Both the position numbers and the translations under genes were made by a program. Under the pieces are notes generated by a model, which was not told the DNA's origin, did no database searches, and saw nothing but the letters and a program-made list of their open reading frames with translations. 64,000 nt of DNA from Spirosoma telluris (GTDB lineage Bacteria; Bacteroidota; Bacteroidia; Cytophagales; Spirosomataceae): assembly GCA_003259005.1 (NCBI GenBank), contig QLII01000001.1, forward strand, positions 744,001 to 808,000, in the 5' to 3' direction. Positions 27,776 to 38,470 of this stretch are shown in pieces. Positions within the stretch are counted from its first letter, which is position 1. The number at the start of each line of letters is the position of its first letter.

Positions 27776-28916
27776 GTGTCTATTTTACTTGATAAAAGGT
27801 TGGTTTTGCTGTTAATCAGCTTATTAATGGGTATGTGTAGTACGCTATTGGCTCAGTCAGATAGCATACCGGTGCCGCGCGAAGCAATACCTAACCAATT
27901 ATTGCGAACGCGAAATACGCTAATTTTACCATTAGTCGCCCGTTCTATCGAAACAGACTGGTCGATAGGGGTTGCGGGTTCGTTTACATTTCGGTTCAGT
28001 CATACAGATACGCTTACCACGCGGACGTCAAATACGCAGGCACTAGCACTCTACTCGCTTCGGAAACAATTCATTGCAGCCGTAAACGGAACTACCTATT
28101 TTCCGGGTGAACGGATTATTTTGAATCATCAACTTTCGTATAGTTACTTCCCCGATAAATTTTGGGGAGTAGGTAAAGAGGCTCCCAATAAAAATGAGGA
28201 AGCCTATACCTTCAGGCAATACTATGTTTACCTGCATTTCCAGCGAAAAGTAAAAGAACGTGTTTTTGCCGGGTTAGTTTATGAATACCAGCGATTGCTA
28301 AGTATCGACTACCAACCCGGCAAACTATTCGATGAGCTAGCCGTGCCAGGCCGTTATCCATACCATATTTCGGGGGCTGGACTAAGCCTTACCTACGATT
28401 CGCGGAATAATGCGTTTGCCCCCGATCAGGGCGGGTTTTTACAGGTATATTTTAACCACTTCGCGCCCTTGTTTGGTTCCAATTTTCGTTACACAAACTA
28501 TGTAATTGACTTTCGGCGATTTATTCGGATCTATCGGCAGCAGGTAATGGCCATACAGGCCTATGGTTTTTTTAATTCAGGCGACGTGCCGTTACGAAGT
28601 CTGGCCAGTTTTGGTGGATCGAATAGCATGAGAGGTTTCTACGATGGCCGGTTTCGTAGTAAAAATCAGATAGTTGCTCAGGTCGAATATCGAATACCGC
28701 TGTTCTGGCGGCTTGGTGCCGTTGGCTTCTTTGGGTTGGCAACGTGGGCGACCGGCTGAGTGATCTTAATTTGCAGGAAGTCAAGTACTCTGCTGGAGGT
28801 GGAATGCGCCTTGCTTTAAACCGTAAGGAGCGCCTGAATCTCCGCATCGACTATGGATGGGGACTGGGTCAAAGCCTGTCGAATGGTTGTATTTTCAACT
28901 AGGCGAAGCCTTTTAA
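27776..28916 (+). CDS. BamA/TamA-like outer-membrane barrel protein (two late frame breaks)
   Basis: About 380 residues. A signal peptide LVLLLISLLMGMCSTLLAQ (GTG start 27776) is followed by strands of a 16-stranded surface-antigen barrel; SFGGSNSMRGFYDGRFR is the conserved loop (RGF/Y motif) of BamA-type proteins. Breaks near 28739 and 28885 are each repaired by one base, giving FGLGNVGDRLSDLNLQEV and SNGLYFQLGEAF, the terminal aromatic signature. There are no POTRA domains, so it belongs to the short BamA-like group. A paralogue lies at 34005-35118. Function in outer-membrane assembly or transport is inference. Confidence 0.82.
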
Positions 28917-28964
28917 ATAGTTTAGGACTTTCGCAAACAGGAAAAAATGGTTAATTTTTGAGAT

Positions 28965-29356
28965 GACCCATATGGTACCAATGCAAAAGCGGGCCATTAT
29001 ATGCAGGCGAACGATGCCCAAAGCTATGATGAAGTCAATGAAAAAGGACAGCCGATTGTGCTACTCCAGGGCGGTCTGTTTGGCTCTACCATCGAAATGG
29101 CAGGCTTTATCGACAAGATGAAGTCCAACTTTCAGATCATCGCCGTGTCTACAGGGGGAACGGAAAGTCAGAAATTGGTAAAGAACCACTGATCCTGCCT
29201 CTGGAATAACGGGCCAATGATGCCATGTCGGTTATCAACGCCATTACCCGCGATAGTGTCATCGTGCTTGGCTTTAACGATTCATACCAAATTGTGGCCA
29301 CACTGTTTTCAATGAAAACTTTGCCGCTTTCTGGGCTTGTATTGAGCCGATCATAA
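28965..29356 (+). pseudogene. Decayed alpha/beta hydrolase
   Basis: The frame beginning YGTNAKAGHYMQANDAQSYDE and GQPIVLLQGGLFGSTIEMAG matches the N-terminus of alpha/beta hydrolases. It continues in another frame with GNGKSEIGKEPLILPLE, an in-frame TAA, then RANDAMSVINAITRDSVIVLGFND. The usual GFSDG nucleophile elbow now reads GFNDS, with Asn in place of Ser. An in-frame stop plus the lost nucleophile mean this is real decay, unlike most frame breaks here. 29357-29458 holds nothing recognisable. Confidence 0.65.
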
Positions 29357-29458
29357 AACAAAGAAATAACGAAATTAGGCAAGCTGGTTAAATGATACTC
29401 AGTAAATAGGACCAACTCGGGATTTAGTAGTTAAATCTGGTAAACTTTAATGAGTAGA

Positions 29459-30626
29459 CTATCGAATGTTACCACCTGGATTAAGACCGCTAGGCACACG
29501 ATCCGGGATGTACTTATCAAAATCAGAATCAGTCAGGGCATTTAGGAACGAAATGAGTTGATCTTGCTCGACGTCAAGCAAAGCGATTCGCTGTATGTTA
29601 ACGTCTAATTGCTGCACCAGCACGCGCGGATTTTGTGAAATAGGCTCGCCTATGTCGTCATAAAATTTCATCACCTGCTTGAGCGTTTGAAAACCCCATT
29701 ATGCATGTACGGAGCCGTCAGTCCTACGTTTCTCAACGAAGGAGTCCGGAATGCATAGGTCCCCCTGCACCCGCGTCAGAATTGGTCAGTTGGGTATTAT
29801 CAGGTACAGACATCACATGTAGTTTGTAATCGGAAAACATCGGTCCTGAATGGCAAATGGGACAACCCTCTTCCTTAAAGTGCAACATTCCCTGAATTTG
29901 CTGATCAGTAAGGGCCGTTTTATCACCCTTCTGGTAGCGGTCGTAGGGTGAATTCATAGCAAGTAATGTGCGCTCGAAGGCCGCAATGGCGGTGCTGATG
30001 CTTGCTGCTGTAATGGTCTGGCTGCTGCCAAAGGCAGCTTGAAACAGTTGTCTATACTCCGGGATTTTTGTCAATCGGGCTACCAGACTGTCTACCGTGA
30101 AAGCTTGACTGTAGGCATGTCCACGCATTTCCTCAAAGGTGGTCAATGGGCTAATTACCTGATTTTCGAGACTTTGGGTACGCGAATCCCAGAACATTGG
30201 TGCGGTCAGTGGCACATACTTCCCGCTGCCATCCATGCCATTAAAGGCTGTGTTGAGCAGGGTCGGAGAATTTCGTTTGGTAACTGGCACATCGTTCGGC
30301 AGCTGGAATCTGCGGTTTTGCCCATACCCAATAGCATTGGTACCTAATGATAAATCCAATCCATCAGTATAAGCGTTATTGGGATGATGGCAAGTGGCAC
30401 AGGCTACGTCTTTATTGCCCGATAGGATTGGATCCCAAAACAGCGCCTGGCCAAGCAGAGCCGTATCATTGGTAATTGGGTTACTGACCGGCGTGTTGTC
30501 CACAATTGGCTGAAGCGATGGAATTGTGGTAGGCATGATTGCCGTACTCTCCTCTTTGGTACACGCCTGGATAACGACAGCAGAAAAAATAAATATCGTC
30601 AGTAAAGCAACTAGATTTTTACACAT
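29459..30626 (-). CDS. MauG/CcpA-like di-heme cytochrome c peroxidase lipoprotein (two frame breaks)
   Basis: It starts [24 protein letters not shown], a lipobox signal (IQAC). Heme motifs CATCH and CPICH are present, with domain phrases [36 protein letters not shown] and [13 protein letters not shown] helices. Breaks near 29758 and near 29686 are each repaired by one base, giving [29 protein letters not shown]. The third heme ligand HNG is thereby restored. Repaired length about 390 residues, normal for the family. It presumably reduces peroxides or acts in the periplasm. A paralogue lies at 55298-56365. Confidence 0.85.
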
Positions 30627-30661
30627 ACCATGATCGGATTGATAATAACTAGTACTCGTCC

Positions 30662-30822
30662 AATTTAGATTCTCAGGGCCGCCCGCGCAGTAGTTTCTTT
30701 GGATTCTATTGGTGCTGATAGCCAGTATTTTACTTGTCAAAAGAATCTACCGCGCGGGCGTCGGACACGGTCCGCCGTTGCGGGCCGATGCCGCCCCGAG
30801 AATCCACTAGAATCTATTTTGC
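30662..30822. repeat. Composite palindromic repeat with GC-rich core, copy 1
   Basis: AT-rich GATTCT/AGAATC arms bracket a very GC-rich block (30741-30804, from AAGAATCTACCGCGCGGG to CCGCCCCGAGAATC). The left arm contains a short version of the same block, so the two arms pair imperfectly. A second copy lies at 49920-50060. Neither is a known IS. The block lies between a cytochrome c peroxidase gene and decayed sequence. Confidence 0.8.
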
Positions 30823-30825
30823 AAA

Positions 30826-31260
30826 AGCACTAGGTTACACAGCTAATGTAAGTACTTCGCAAGATAATTATAGGACTTAAACAAAAGTGGTAAATTGAAT
30901 CAAAAATATGTTGCAGGTTATCGCAAAACATTACGGACAGTTTCTGCTTAGTAGTCAGATTAAGTATACGGCTACTTATTTGGTGGATCACTTGGTAGTA
31001 CCCAATAATCAGCAACCTTATGAAATCGAATCTTGTCATCGATAAGGAAAATGTATCGGTTCCCACAGGCAGCGTGGCCACCGCCGATTTGCTGTACCAT
31101 ACCATGGACGCTAGGTTACCGGTGATGACTTTCTGATTCATGCCTATTTGAGATCCGGTGGGAATCACGGCAAAATAATCAGCGAAAAATGTGCAGATGT
31201 CAGCAAGACCTGTGAGTTTGTCAGCGAGCGTTAAAATCTCTGATTCATCTTTCCATTGTC
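30826..31260. other. Unassigned region, possible decayed small gene
   Basis: On the minus strand scattered fragments such as TGLADICTFFADYFAVIPTG and NRYIFLIDDKIRFHKVADYW look like an NTF2/SnoaL-like fold but need two frame changes to join. This is weak. No start or intact frame supports a live gene. 31261-31352 holds nothing recognisable. Confidence 0.25.
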
Positions 31261-31352
31261 ATTTCTTATTTGTTGAGTTACCTACACTAAAGCCTGTAGT
31301 TTGGGATTTGTTCTGGCCCACGGCAAGATACGTTCTGAAGCACTTAACCGGT

Positions 31353-32009
31353 TTATAAAAGTGGTTTTGCTTCCACCAGGTTAACGGGTTTACCGAGTTC
31401 ACCGAACTCATGCAGGTCGCCAAATACCTCCAGGCGGATAGATTGGTCTAGCTTACCCACACGCAGGGGTTCAAACCCTGAATCAACAATGAGTTCTTCA
31501 ACGGAAGCATCAATGCGCTAATCGTCGGTTGCATAGAATAAAACAGCTAGATCAGGCGTCTGACCCGAAGCATTCGCTAGCGAAACCGCTCCTAATGGGC
31601 CGAAAGCTTTGGCCAGCGTTGCCCCTTTGGGTAGTAAGGTAGCATTGATCTGACCAGCAGACTGGTTTTCTTCGATAATTTTAACAAACCCTCCTTTGTC
31701 GTCAGGTGCGATTGGATTAAGCGGATCAACAATGATTTTACCTGCCAGCTCGGACGCGTATTGAGTCAGAAACTCGTTGATAGCAGCAAACCAGATAGCC
31801 AGAATAATAATATCGGCCTCTTTAACAGCTACTGCCATTTCCATCGGTTAAGCCAGGTTGCCAAGCTCTTTCGCAAGGTTTTGTGTTTTTGAAATAGTAC
31901 GGTCGGCCAAGATAATGGCCCGATTTCCATTAGTAAGATTCGTGGCCAGCGTGCAGCCAATTGTTCCCAGGCCAATAATGGCGACTTTGGGTTCTTTGGT
32001 GTTTGACAT
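31353..32009 (-). pseudogene. NADP-dependent F420-type oxidoreductase, two in-frame nonsense codons
   Basis: The frame runs ATG 32009 to TAA 31353, 219 codons, in a single frame: KVAIIGLGTIGCTLATNL (Rossmann motif), ADIIILAIWFAA, VDPLNPIAPDDKGGFV, GATLAKAFGPLGAVSLA. An in-frame TAA interrupts after LAKELGNLA and a TAG before RIDASVEELI. Both are substitutions without a frame change, so they are true nonsense mutations. The family (NAD-binding, coenzyme F420-dependent oxidoreductase-like) is clear but the gene is dead. Confidence 0.8.
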
Positions 32010-32096
32010 GATCTTTTTTATTGTTTAAATGACCATGCAAATGTCTGACAGATCGCCTGGGTCGACCAATAAGATAGCATAAAAAATAAGTTTAAA

Positions 32097-32745
32097 CTAG
32101 TTTAAGGTCGGACCGGCGCTCCAGCGAAGCGATTGGGAAGCCAGATCTTTCCTGATTTTGCTCAAGAACTCAGGGTTATGCCCAGGTAAGATGAAATTTG
32201 GGTATTGGGTAGTCGTGAAGCTAGTTTAGGGTATTGTTCCAGAAATGTGAGATAGCGTTCCTGTGCAGTTGAACTGATCGATTGTAACACCCGGTTTTGA
32301 AGTTCCACATACTTGTTCTCAATGATGACTTTGAAGATTCGGTCCAGCTTGGGAATATTGGTGTATAGAAAGTAGAGATCCTGCTTTTCGATTTGAAGTA
32401 TGACTGCTGGCTAAATGGCTTCAATAAATAATTTACTAGGATTACCCGAATGAAAGCTACCAATGTCGGCAATCCATTCATTTTCCGCCGTAAATTGCAG
32501 ATTATGTTCGATTCTATTTTGCTCAACAGCAACCATTCGAAAGCAGCCTTCTACCACAAATGTATAGTGTTTACAGGGAAAACCTTCCTTTAAAATGGCC
32601 TGTCTACGTTTAATTTGTCGATGAGTTACCCGACCTTCCAGTAACTGTTTTTCAGTTTCCTTAAGCGGAATGTAGCTTTCAGGGGCTGTACAGACATTGG
32701 ATAATGGATACTTTAGTACAAATCTAAAAAATCCACTAAGTAAAA
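32097..32745 (-). pseudogene. Crp/Fnr-type regulator, one nonsense codon and one frame break
   Basis: The minus-strand frame reads SYIPLKETEKQLLEGRVTHR, RQAILKEGFPCKHYTFVVEG (cyclic-nucleotide-like domain), FTAENEWIADIGSFHSGNPSK and LFIEAI, then TAG replacing CAG (32413-32415), then AVILQIEKQDLYFLYTNIPKL and QERYLTFLEQYPKL. A one-base loss at about 32139 precedes the usual EFLSKIRK ending. No clear start codon is present. It sits upstream of the oxidoreductase remnant and may have been its regulator. Confidence 0.7.
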
Positions 32746-33099
32746 ATGGGTGATTAACAAACTCGTCTCATAGAATGATCCCCACTGCGTACCTGCCCCA
32801 GCACAGTTGGAATGGCCCGGCATAGTACGCCCTTGCGGGGAACCTTGTATGACTGCCGGGGGCGAACTGAAATCACGGTTGCACCACTCTAACAGAACTT
32901 CATGAAAAGATCCTTTGCAGTCGATTAAAGTGGTCTTTTGAGAATGGAACGTGATATGCCTGCTTCTCAAGTGATTTTTGTCTCTCGCAGTAATAAACGT
33001 TAATCACCGTATTTAAGAGCCAACACGATTGAGCGCATTCGTTGTTAATATTTTTTCGGACGAGTCACTTACTAGCCTGACTATGGAACTTCAAACAAA
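32746..33099. other. Intergenic stretch without a recognisable gene
   Basis: The 354 bases have only short frames that do not look like protein families. Base composition is mixed and no strong hairpin or insertion end was seen. Probably further remnants of the graveyard region to the left. Confidence 0.4.
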
Positions 33100-33768
33100 C
33101 TAACGTTCATCGAGCTGAATTTCATTCCAGCCACTCAATGCTACCCATTTTCCTAAACGGTAAAGAGGGTAGGTAAAGGCAAATGCGCCCAATACATCAA
33201 TCGTGTAATGCACATGCTGCACGAGTAGCAGGCTACCGACAATCAGCGAACCCAATAGAACCCAAAGGCGATCCCACCAGCCACGCAGGCACAGGAATAT
33301 CAGGAAAATGGTTGAGGTATGGCCGGAGTAAAATAAATCTTTGGTGATGTATACCTTCCCGTAAAAGGCATTGGTAATCGGGTCAATCATCGGAATCAGA
33401 CCAACAGGCGGATTGAGCGGAAACAGATTAATACTGATCATCCGTGTCAGGGTAATGATGATGTAACTATAGATAAACATCATAAACACCGCCGGACTGC
33501 GCCGGGCACGTATGAGTATCAATAAACCTGCTGCCCAGATTACGCCAAAAATGATTAGCGATACATCATAAGGGGGAATCTGGGCAACTACCCAGTCGTT
33601 TAATACTGGGCCACTATGCTGCTCAATGGTGTGAAAAAAGTATGGAAATGTTGCAAGAAGGGCAATAATGCCAATCATCCCGATGATGAATTTTCGGCGA
33701 AAAATAGGTGATTTCCAGGCCGCTTGCCAGATTAAATCGCCAGTTGGAACAGGTGTAAGAAGTGACAT
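33100..33768 (-). CDS. PAP2/sphingomyelin-synthase-like membrane phosphatase
   Basis: 222 residues, intact, with about six membrane helices. The loop motif KDLFYSGHTSTIFLIFL contains the SGH catalytic segment and HVHYTIDVLGAFAFTYPLY the second catalytic His of PAP2_C-type enzymes. Likely reactions are lipid-phosphate hydrolysis or head-group transfer at the inner membrane. 33769-34004 is an AT-rich promoter region shared with the divergent barrel gene. Confidence 0.85.
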   Translation of the reverse strand: MSLLTPVPTGDLIWQAAWKSPIFRRKFIIGMIGIIALLATFPYFFHTIEQHSGPVLNDWVVAQIPPYDVSLIIFGVIWAAGLLILIRARRSPAVFMMFIYSYIIITLTRMISINLFPLNPPVGLIPMIDPITNAFYGKVYITKDLFYSGHTSTIFLIFLCLRGWWDRLWVLLGSLIVGSLLLVQHVHYTIDVLGAFAFTYPLYRLGKWVALSGWNEIQLDER

Positions 33769-34004
33769 GTACTATTGTAAAAGGGCGCAAATTTACGAAC
33801 CAGACGGATATCCTGCCGTTTTTATCTTAAACGAACATAACTAATCAGAAATAGTTGGGTGATGAGATACTATTATTAGACGATATATGCGTAATATTAT
33901 CATTTATAATAAATCTGATTCAGCCTTAGTCACTGTATCTTGTTAAGGTTTAACGGGTAAATTATAACCTGTAAACGATCATTACTACTGGACGTGCCTT
34001 TCTA

Positions 34005-35118
34005 ATGCGCTATTATCTGGGTTGGATTGCGTTGCTTTTTCTACCGGTGTTAGGGGAGGGGCGTTCTATTTCATTTCCCGTCTATCGAACTCTATTGATC
34101 GCCGATACGGCCAAGGAAGTCCATCATAAGTTTCAGCTTATTCCACTACCCGTAATCTTCTATACGCCTGAAACCAAGATCGCTTACGGAGTTCTGGGCG
34201 TATGCCTGTTTCGGACTGATAGCACAGCGCGGACCTCAAATGTAGATTTTGCCATTATTCATACCCAGAATGCGCAAACGGTTATTGAGCCAACCTATAC
34301 GATTTTTACAAAACAGGAAAAGTACCTGATACGTGGTATGTTGCTCTATACCAAGTTTCCCGAACTGTATTATGGAATCGGCCCTGGAACCGCTGACTCC
34401 CAGGAAGAACTCATTTCATATAAAAGCTTACGCGCCTATAATCGATTTCTACGAAAGCTGAAACCGGGTTGGTTCGTGGGTATTCAGCAGCAGTATTTTA
34501 AAAACATTCGACATTACTCGTTCGTCAGATCGGCAGGCACCCGCGCAGACATTGGTCGGTAGTTTGGGAAGTGTAGTGAACGGAGTTGGGGTAGCGAGTT
34601 TGGTCGATACCCGAAATAATATCTATTCGCCTGTTCGGGGTTGGTATGCCGATGTTTCCTTTATGGAATATGGCGAATTGCTGGGTAGTGAATTCGGGTT
34701 CACAAACTTCCTGTTCGATATTCGCCATTACCGGTCGCTATCGCCCAATACTGTACTGGCTGGGCAATTTTATTTAAACCTAAACCTTGGCGAGGTTCCG
34801 TTCAAGCAAGCTGCCACTTTAGGCGGTTCGTCCTTACTTCGGGGTTATTACAATGGCCGCTACCGGGATAACAATGCTGTGATCATGCAGGCTGAGTTAC
34901 GGCAACACCTTTTTGGTCGTATTGGTGGGGTTGTCTTTGCGGGCGTTGGGGATGTGGCCCATAAACCCAGTGAATTTGAAGTAGGCGATCTGAAGCCCAC
35001 AGGAGGAGCTGGTTTGCGTTACCTGATTAGCCGGAAAGAGCATCTGAATGTTCGTTTTGATGCGGCCGTCGGAAATCACACTCACGGCTTCTACGTTAAT
35101 ATTTCAGAAGCATTTTGA
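34005..35118 (+). CDS. BamA/TamA-like outer-membrane barrel protein (one frameshift)
   Basis: Paralogue of 27776-28916. Signal peptide MRYYLGWIALLFLPVLGEG, then LIPLPVIFYTPETKIAYGVLG. The frame breaks near 34546; one extra base gives RSAGTRAQTLVGSLGSVVNG. The conserved loop ATLGGSSLLRGYYNGRYRD and the ending GFYVNISEAF (terminal Phe) show a complete barrel of about 371 residues. No POTRA domain. Its twin 6.2 kb away has the same gene orientation; both probably insert into the outer membrane through Bam. Confidence 0.83.
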
Positions 35119-35135
35119 TACCAAAATCACGTAAG

Positions 35136-35663
35136 CTAAGCTAATTGCTCCCTGACTTCCATTAAGGCAAAACCAAGCAAATTTTTGCCCGGCCATTGAG
35201 CTGGATTCGCTGCCTGTATATCATCTTTGGCTAACCCAATACCCCAAATTACATCAATCGGACTTGCTTCAACAAGAATTCGATTGCCTGTAGTTAGCAG
35301 GAAGTCCCGTAGTTCAGGATTTTGAGAAAACTTGTGATAATTGGCCTTAATGACAATGGTAATGCAATGGTTATCCCAAAGAGTTGGGTTAAAATCTCGA
35401 ACGGTTCGCCCTAGTTTTTTAGCTTCGGCCGGTGACTGGCAAGCGAGAATTTTTCCTAAAGCGTCTATATCCGCAAATAGCCTTGCCTTTTCAGCCATCA
35501 TATAGTGTTCAGCTGTTGGATAGAGTTGTCCATCCAGTGTAAATGGTGAATGATACCACTGGCTAAAGCAGGACTTGCTAATACGGCCATCTTTACGAGG
35601 TTGATGTCCCCAGAAAAAAAGATACTTAAGCGGTCTTGCTGGTTGTGTTGAGTAAGCAGCCAA
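35136..35663 (-). CDS. NADAR (YbiA-like) N-glycosidase
   Basis: 175 residues. The family signature reads FWGHQPRKDG, SKSCFSQWYHSPFTLDGQLYPTAEHYMMAEKARLF, then GRTVRDFNPTLWDNH and SPIDVIWGIGLAKDD. NADAR proteins cleave ADP-ribose or riboflavin-pathway intermediates by N-glycosidase action. The only in-frame start is TTG 35663 (stop TGA upstream), with a weak site; a slightly different start is possible. It lies 28 bases beyond nuoH on the same strand. Confidence 0.88.
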   Translation of the reverse strand: MAAYSTQPARPLKYLFFWGHQPRKDGRISKSCFSQWYHSPFTLDGQLYPTAEHYMMAEKARLFADIDALGKILACQSPAEAKKLGRTVRDFNPTLWDNHCITIVIKANYHKFSQNPELRDFLLTTGNRILVEASPIDVIWGIGLAKDDIQAANPAQWPGKNLLGFALMEVREQLA

Positions 35664-35691
35664 TCCAGCGTGTAGGTCAGTTTCATTAATG

Positions 35692-36774
35692 CTAAATCAT
35701 CAGCAACCGCCAGATTCCCGAAATCAATAACAGAATCAACCCAATGGGAGTCAGGACTTTCCAGCACAAATGCATCATCTGATCAACCCGAATGCGGGGA
35801 AGCGTCCAGCGTACCCACATCTGGAGCAGTACCGCGAAAAACACTTTTGACAGGAGCCAGAACCCACCCGTGAGTTGCCCCCAAAGGGTGCCGGGGGCAC
35901 CACTCGTCCAGTCGGCAAGCCGGACAGGGCCGAGGTTAGGTAGGGGCGTGTTCCAACTGCCCAGAAATAATACCGCTCCCAGAAACGATACCAGCAGCAT
36001 CATGGCGTACTCAGACAAGTAGAGCAAGGCGAAACGCATTCCTGAATACTCGGTATGGAAACCGCCAACAATTTCAGATTCACCTTCGGGCAGATCAAAG
36101 GGAGCGCGGTTACTTTCGGCCAGGGTACAAATGAAGAAGATGATATAGGCAATCAGCAGAAACGGATTCCGGAGAATGTTCCAGGAAAAAATGCCTCCCC
36201 AGTGCGTTACATCAATACCCAGTGCTTTTAACCCGAAGAGATAGTTGGTTTCGTGGGTGTAAATACCCTGTTGGAAACTGAGTGTCTGTAAATTGAGTGT
36301 CTGACAGATCATGACAACACATAGAATGGTCAGCCCCAGGGGAATCTCGTAGGAAATAATTTGGGCGACAGATCGCATGGCACCAAACAACGAATATTTG
36401 TTATTGGAACCCCAGCCAGCCATGAGAATACCTACGACATCGAAGGAGACAATCGCCATCAAATAAAAGACACCAACCGAAGCACCTGAGCCTTGCAAAT
36501 CAGGGGTGAGCGGCATCACGGCGAAACCCGCAAACACAGACGCGAAAATGACGGTGGGGGCTAGTAAAAACAGTTTTCGATCCGCTGCCGTGGGCACAAT
36601 GTCTTCTTTCTGAAGCAACTTCAGCAAATCGGCAAAGAGTTGCAGTAAGCCCCATTTTCCTGTTTCCATAGGACCAAGCCGATCCTGCATGAACGCCGAG
36701 ACCTTTCGTTCGGTATACACGCCAACGACCACAAAGCCGGAAGCCATTGCCAGGAAAATAGGGAGTGCAAGCAC
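35692..36774 (-). CDS. nuoH: NADH-quinone oxidoreductase subunit H
   Basis: 360 residues, intact. GVYTERKVSAFMQDRLGP is the conserved N-terminal signature, SEIVGGFHTEYSGMRFAL (with GESEIV before it) the other signature, and RWTLPRIRVDQMM the C-terminal signature of NuoH/ND1. Eight membrane helices are expected. The start is GTG 36774, as an in-frame stop lies upstream in the palindrome. No other nuo gene is adjacent, so it is an isolated subunit. Confidence 0.95.
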   Translation of the reverse strand: MLALPIFLAMASGFVVVGVYTERKVSAFMQDRLGPMETGKWGLLQLFADLLKLLQKEDIVPTAADRKLFLLAPTVIFASVFAGFAVMPLTPDLQGSGASVGVFYLMAIVSFDVVGILMAGWGSNNKYSLFGAMRSVAQIISYEIPLGLTILCVVMICQTLNLQTLSFQQGIYTHETNYLFGLKALGIDVTHWGGIFSWNILRNPFLLIAYIIFFICTLAESNRAPFDLPEGESEIVGGFHTEYSGMRFALLYLSEYAMMLLVSFLGAVLFLGSWNTPLPNLGPVRLADWTSGAPGTLWGQLTGGFWLLSKVFFAVLLQMWVRWTLPRIRVDQMMHLCWKVLTPIGLILLLISGIWRLLMI

Positions 36775-36790
36775 GATATAAATGATGAAT

Positions 36791-36856
36791 GATGAATTAT
36801 AAATGATGAATTACATGTGCTGAAAAATATTCATAATTTATCATTTATAATTCATC
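36791..36856. repeat. Word-type inverted repeat between nuoH and asnS
   Basis: Left arm 36791-36813 and right arm 36834-36856 pair at 22 of 23 positions. ATGATGAATTATAAATGATGA words; the right arm ends eight bases before the asnS stop. It may terminate asnS transcripts and precede nuoH translation. Confidence 0.85.
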
Positions 36857-36863
36857 ATTAGTT

Positions 36864-38300
36864 TTAAAACTCAGCCGTTTTCGGTGCTCTTGGGAATGGG
36901 ATAACATCGCGGATGTTACCCATGCCGGTCACGAATAACACCAGCCGTTCGAAGCCAAGGCCGAAGCCTGCGTGGGGTGCTGAACCAAATCGGCGCGTAT
37001 CCAGATACCACCAGATGGCCTCTGGCTCAATGCCTACTTCGTGCATTCGGGCGGTGAGTTTATCCAGATTATCTTCCCGTTGCGAACCACCGATGATTTC
37101 GCCGATGCCAGGGAACAGCACGTCCATGGCACGAACGGTCTTCCCATCGTCGTCCTGCTTCATGTAGAACGCCTTGATCTCGCGGGGATAATTCGTCAGA
37201 ATAACAGGCTTCTTGAAGTGTTTTTCGACCAGATAACGCTCGTGCTCCGACTGCAAATCGACACCCCAGCTCACTTCATACTGGAACTGGCCTTTCTTGG
37301 CAGGCTTTGAGTTGACCAGAATGTCGATGGCTTCAGTGTAGGTTAGCCGGACAAATTCGTTGCTGATCACAAACTGGAGCTTTTCGAGCAAACCCAGTTC
37401 GCTTTGTTCCTCTTTCTTTTTGTTTTTTCTTCTTCTTTCAGGCGATTATCCAGAAAAGCCAGATCGTCGGCGCAGTGCTGGAGCGCATAACGGATGACGG
37501 TTTTGACAAAATCCTCGGCCAGATTCATGTTGTCCTCCAGCTCATAGAAAGCCATCTCCGGCTCAATCATCCAGAACTCGGCCAGGTGACGGGTCGTGTT
37601 GGAGTTCTCGGCCCGGAACGTTGGACCGAAGGTGTAAATTTTCCCCAGTGCAAGAGCACCGAGTTCACCTTCCAACTGCCCTGATACCGTCAGGTTCGTT
37701 TCTCGACCAAAGAAATCCTGGGTGTAATCGACCTTTCCCTCTTCGGTGAGGGGGGGCTTAATCGGGTCAAGGGTTGTTACACGGAACATCTCACCCGCAC
37801 CCTCAGCGTCGGAGGCTGTAATAATAGGCGTGTGAAGGTTAAAGAATCCATTATCGTTAAAGTATTTATGGACGGCAAACGCTAACGCATGCCGGATGCG
37901 CAGGATCGCACTGAATGTATTGGTGCGCGGCGCAGGTGAGCAATCTCGCGCAGGAATTCCAGCGAGTGCCGTTTAGGTTGAGGGGGTATTTGTCAGGATC
38001 GGCGGGGCCGTAAATGAGCACATCTTCGATTTTGACTTCAACGGCCTGCCCAGCTCCCTGCGACTCCACTAGTTGACCTGTTACGGCCACACAAGCTCCC
38101 GTCGTAATCAGCTTCAGGGTTTCCTCGGCAAGTTGCCCGGATTCTGCAACTGCCTGAATATTATTGATGGTTGAGCCATCATTGAGGGCTATAAAAACGG
38201 CGTTTTTACTTTCGCGCTTGGTACGAACCCAGCCTTTAACGGTCACAGTAGTGCCGACCGGGGCAGTCTTTAATAATTGCTGAATAGGTAAATAACTCAT
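36864..38300 (-). CDS. asnS: Asparaginyl-tRNA synthetase (three frame breaks)
   Basis: Class IIb synthetase. N-terminal OB fold ([26 protein letters not shown]) starts at ATG 38300 ([10 protein letters not shown]). Motif 2 region [25 protein letters not shown] and motif 3 [17 protein letters not shown] are intact. Breaks occur at G5 37982-37986, near 37928 and at T6 37433-37438; each needs one base. Repaired, the protein is about 480 residues, as expected. Since this is normally essential and single-copy, the breaks almost certainly reflect consensus errors rather than loss of function. Monocistronic or linked to nuoH downstream. Confidence 0.93.
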
Positions 38301-38470
38301 ACTAGAACGGCGACCAGATAGTGGTTGTAGGCGCAAAAGTACGGATTGTCGGTCGAATCGCCCACAGACAATTTTATTCCTCAAAAATCCGGATAATTAG
38401 TTGCGTGCCAATTGCCGTTCTATTTTTGCACCGAAACCAAAAACCTTTTCTTAACGATCCTCTTACCCGT

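Noticed and set aside
30830..31168. A 112-codon minus-strand frame
   Set aside because: No family signal in this frame; the plausible fragments need other frames, so I list it only as an unassigned region.
32713..32970. An 85-codon minus-strand frame
   Set aside because: Composition and sequence look random; no start context.
36864..38300. Programmed frameshifting in asnS, ppa, xerD and others
   Set aside because: Breaks vary in context and lack slippery heptamers or downstream structure; a missing homopolymer base explains them more simply.
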